Source: Trogon surrucura
Lineage: Eukaryota > Chordata > Aves > Trogoniformes > Trogonidae
Length of the DNA stretch: 64,000 bases
Direction of reading: 5' to 3'
Assembly: GCA_020746105.1 (NCBI GenBank)
Contig: CM036632.1
Coordinates: forward strand, 7,610,001 to 7,674,000
Below the pieces are notes generated by a model. The model saw nothing but the letters and a program-made list of their open reading frames with translations. It did not search any database and was not told where the DNA came from. Both the position numbers and the translations under genes were made by a program. The number at the start of each line of letters is the position of its first letter. Position 1 is the stretch's first letter. This document shows positions 62,612-64,000 of this stretch, piece by piece.

Positions 62612-62693
62612 GATCATAGAATGGCCTAGGCTGGAAAGGACCTTAGAGATCATTTTAATCCAACCTCCCTGTCATGGGCAGGGACGCACCTCC
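62612..62693 (-). mobile_element. CR1/SINE tail copy nearly identical to the 4.9-kb SINE tail
   Basis: On the - strand: CCCTGCCCATGACAGGGAGG, TTGGATTAAAATGATCTCTA, AGGTCCTTTCCAGCCTAGGC and CATTCTATGAT. It differs from SINE bases 4918-4995 at only about four positions. Too short to tell whether it is a truncated SINE or a truncated CR1. Lies in LMTK2 intron 1, in sense with the gene. Confidence 0.85.
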
Positions 62694-64000
62694 TTTTATT
62701 TGTAAATTGTGAAAGCATGAAGGAATGACAGCTATTTATTATAACATCCTGACTGAAAAAGCAACCAGAAAGAAATACGTTCAATTAAACAAGAAGGACC
62801 ATTTTTTTATAGTCATTGCAGAAAAGTTTTCTTTAATTAACAGTTAAATAAACAGTTAAAATACATTGCAAATTTATTTTAATTTAAATCTAAATAAAAT
62901 CCAATAAATACCACTCACAATTTTATCACAAATGCAGAAGTTAAGAATCTTAATAGATTCTAATAGTAGAGAATAAATTTACTCAGCATATCATCTCAGT
63001 TTAAAAATCTACCATATTTAATGCAGCCCTATGTAGTAACAACCTACTACATCTCAATATCTATCCAGAAGTCAGAATCTGTTCTTTAGGAAAGAAATTG
63101 CAAAACAGATTCAGAAAATACTATATATAAGATGTCAACAATATAAGGCTTCCCATCAGTTAACACAAACAGTCCAGACAACTTTGGTCTGGTACATCCA
63201 AACTACGCGAGCAGGAGGAAGAGGCCTGGATGGTATCACTACTATATTAAAATAAGCAGGAGCTGTAGTGTGTCTGTGTTACTATACGTGTTACTGCAAG
63301 ATTCACACAACATAATGCTTCACCAAGAACTCTGTGCTAGTAAATGTTCCATCTCAAAATGGCATCTAGATGGTCCTAAATTATCAACACAGAAAACTAG
63401 GTCTTTTTGCAAAGCCTCACATTATTGAACACTGATTCTGTGCTGTTATTTACCCACGTTTTAAGAAGGGCACGATATCTTAAACAACTCACAGCCTGGG
63501 CTGAAATAGGCATTTAATAACAGCTATTGAGCAGATTCTTCAGCACCTCTGAAGACTGACATTTTATAAGCAAGTTTTACAGTGAAGTCAAAATGTGAGC
63601 ACAGCGTATCTGGAGTCAAACCCTGTACGCAGGCAAGTACATGAACATGCTCGTTGAAAAAACCGTGATGATAAATTATGCTGGCATTCTCAGGATCATG
63701 TATAGACATGAGAACATACGCTTCAATATGCATTAGCATGTTTCCAGAGTTGGAAAAAAAACGTTATTTTCATACAAAGTATATATCAAAGCAATTTACA
63801 CAGATCAGGATTCCCTATACCTTCCTTGGTTTCTTTCAAGTCTACTTTCTTCATAAGACAGATCACTGACTACCAGACACAGCTAAGCAAACAAGCGTTT
63901 ACTTCTCACTAGAACGGTTTTCTTCTCTATCCAGTTTCCCAGTCTGCCCTCAATACTCTCAAACACCCACGTACGTCACCCACTTGTGGCATCCTTTACT

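Larger units (their letters stand above)
58808..64000 (-). other. LMTK2: LMTK2 intron 1 (3' part), running off the window
   Basis: AT-rich DNA with two CR1 pieces (58921-59017, 62612-62693). I found no signal-peptide exon or CpG island, so the LMTK2 promoter lies beyond 64,000. A slightly GC-richer stretch at 61,270-61,640 has open frames on both strands without resemblance to any protein I know. Confidence 0.7.

Overview
The window is nuclear DNA from a vertebrate, almost certainly a bird. It holds intron-rich genes with GT-AG splice sites, and CR1 LINE copies whose 3' ends carry the ATTCTATGAT-type tail. It also holds a tRNA-Ile-like SINE with a CR1 tail, resembling the type I recall from songbirds. 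A passerine or close relative is plausible, but I cannot name a species. The gene order TECPR1 - BHLHA15 - LMTK2, with the last two facing TECPR1, is the order I recall from human chromosome 7 and other amniotes. It is therefore conserved synteny rather than an accessory region.

Layout. Bases 1-22,015 hold TECPR1 on the + strand. I resolve 23 coding exons encoding the last 1,127 residues; the first coding exon lies left of the window. Bases 22,016-26,180 separate the 3' ends of the convergent genes TECPR1 and BHLHA15. This stretch contains a 5'-truncated CR1 with an open reverse-transcriptase frame, an opposing CR1 fragment, and a CpG island (24.48-25.29 kb) that belongs to neither gene. Bases 26,180-30,320 hold BHLHA15 (MIST1) on the - strand: one coding exon, a predicted non-coding first exon ending at 29,791, and a CpG-island promoter near 30.0 kb. 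Bases 31,062-64,000 hold LMTK2 on the - strand. It has a ~4 kb 3' UTR, 13 coding exons (1,459 residues) including one 2.9 kb exon, and the start of a large first intron. The signal-peptide exon lies beyond the right edge.

Roles. TECPR1 is a lysosome/autophagosome tether and LC3-lipidation factor that binds ATG5-ATG12. BHLHA15 is a bHLH regulator of secretory-cell architecture. LMTK2 is a membrane-anchored kinase with a PP1-binding tail that acts in endosomal traffic. They are neighbours but not an operon. I saw no sign of a wholly new biological system. The best leads are: the SINE and its CR1 partner family sharing a tail within one window; the orphan CpG island; an XBP1-type ACGT site in the BHLHA15 promoter; a 107-bp TG...CA element with a 5-bp target duplication; and two perfect 11-bp intronic hairpins.
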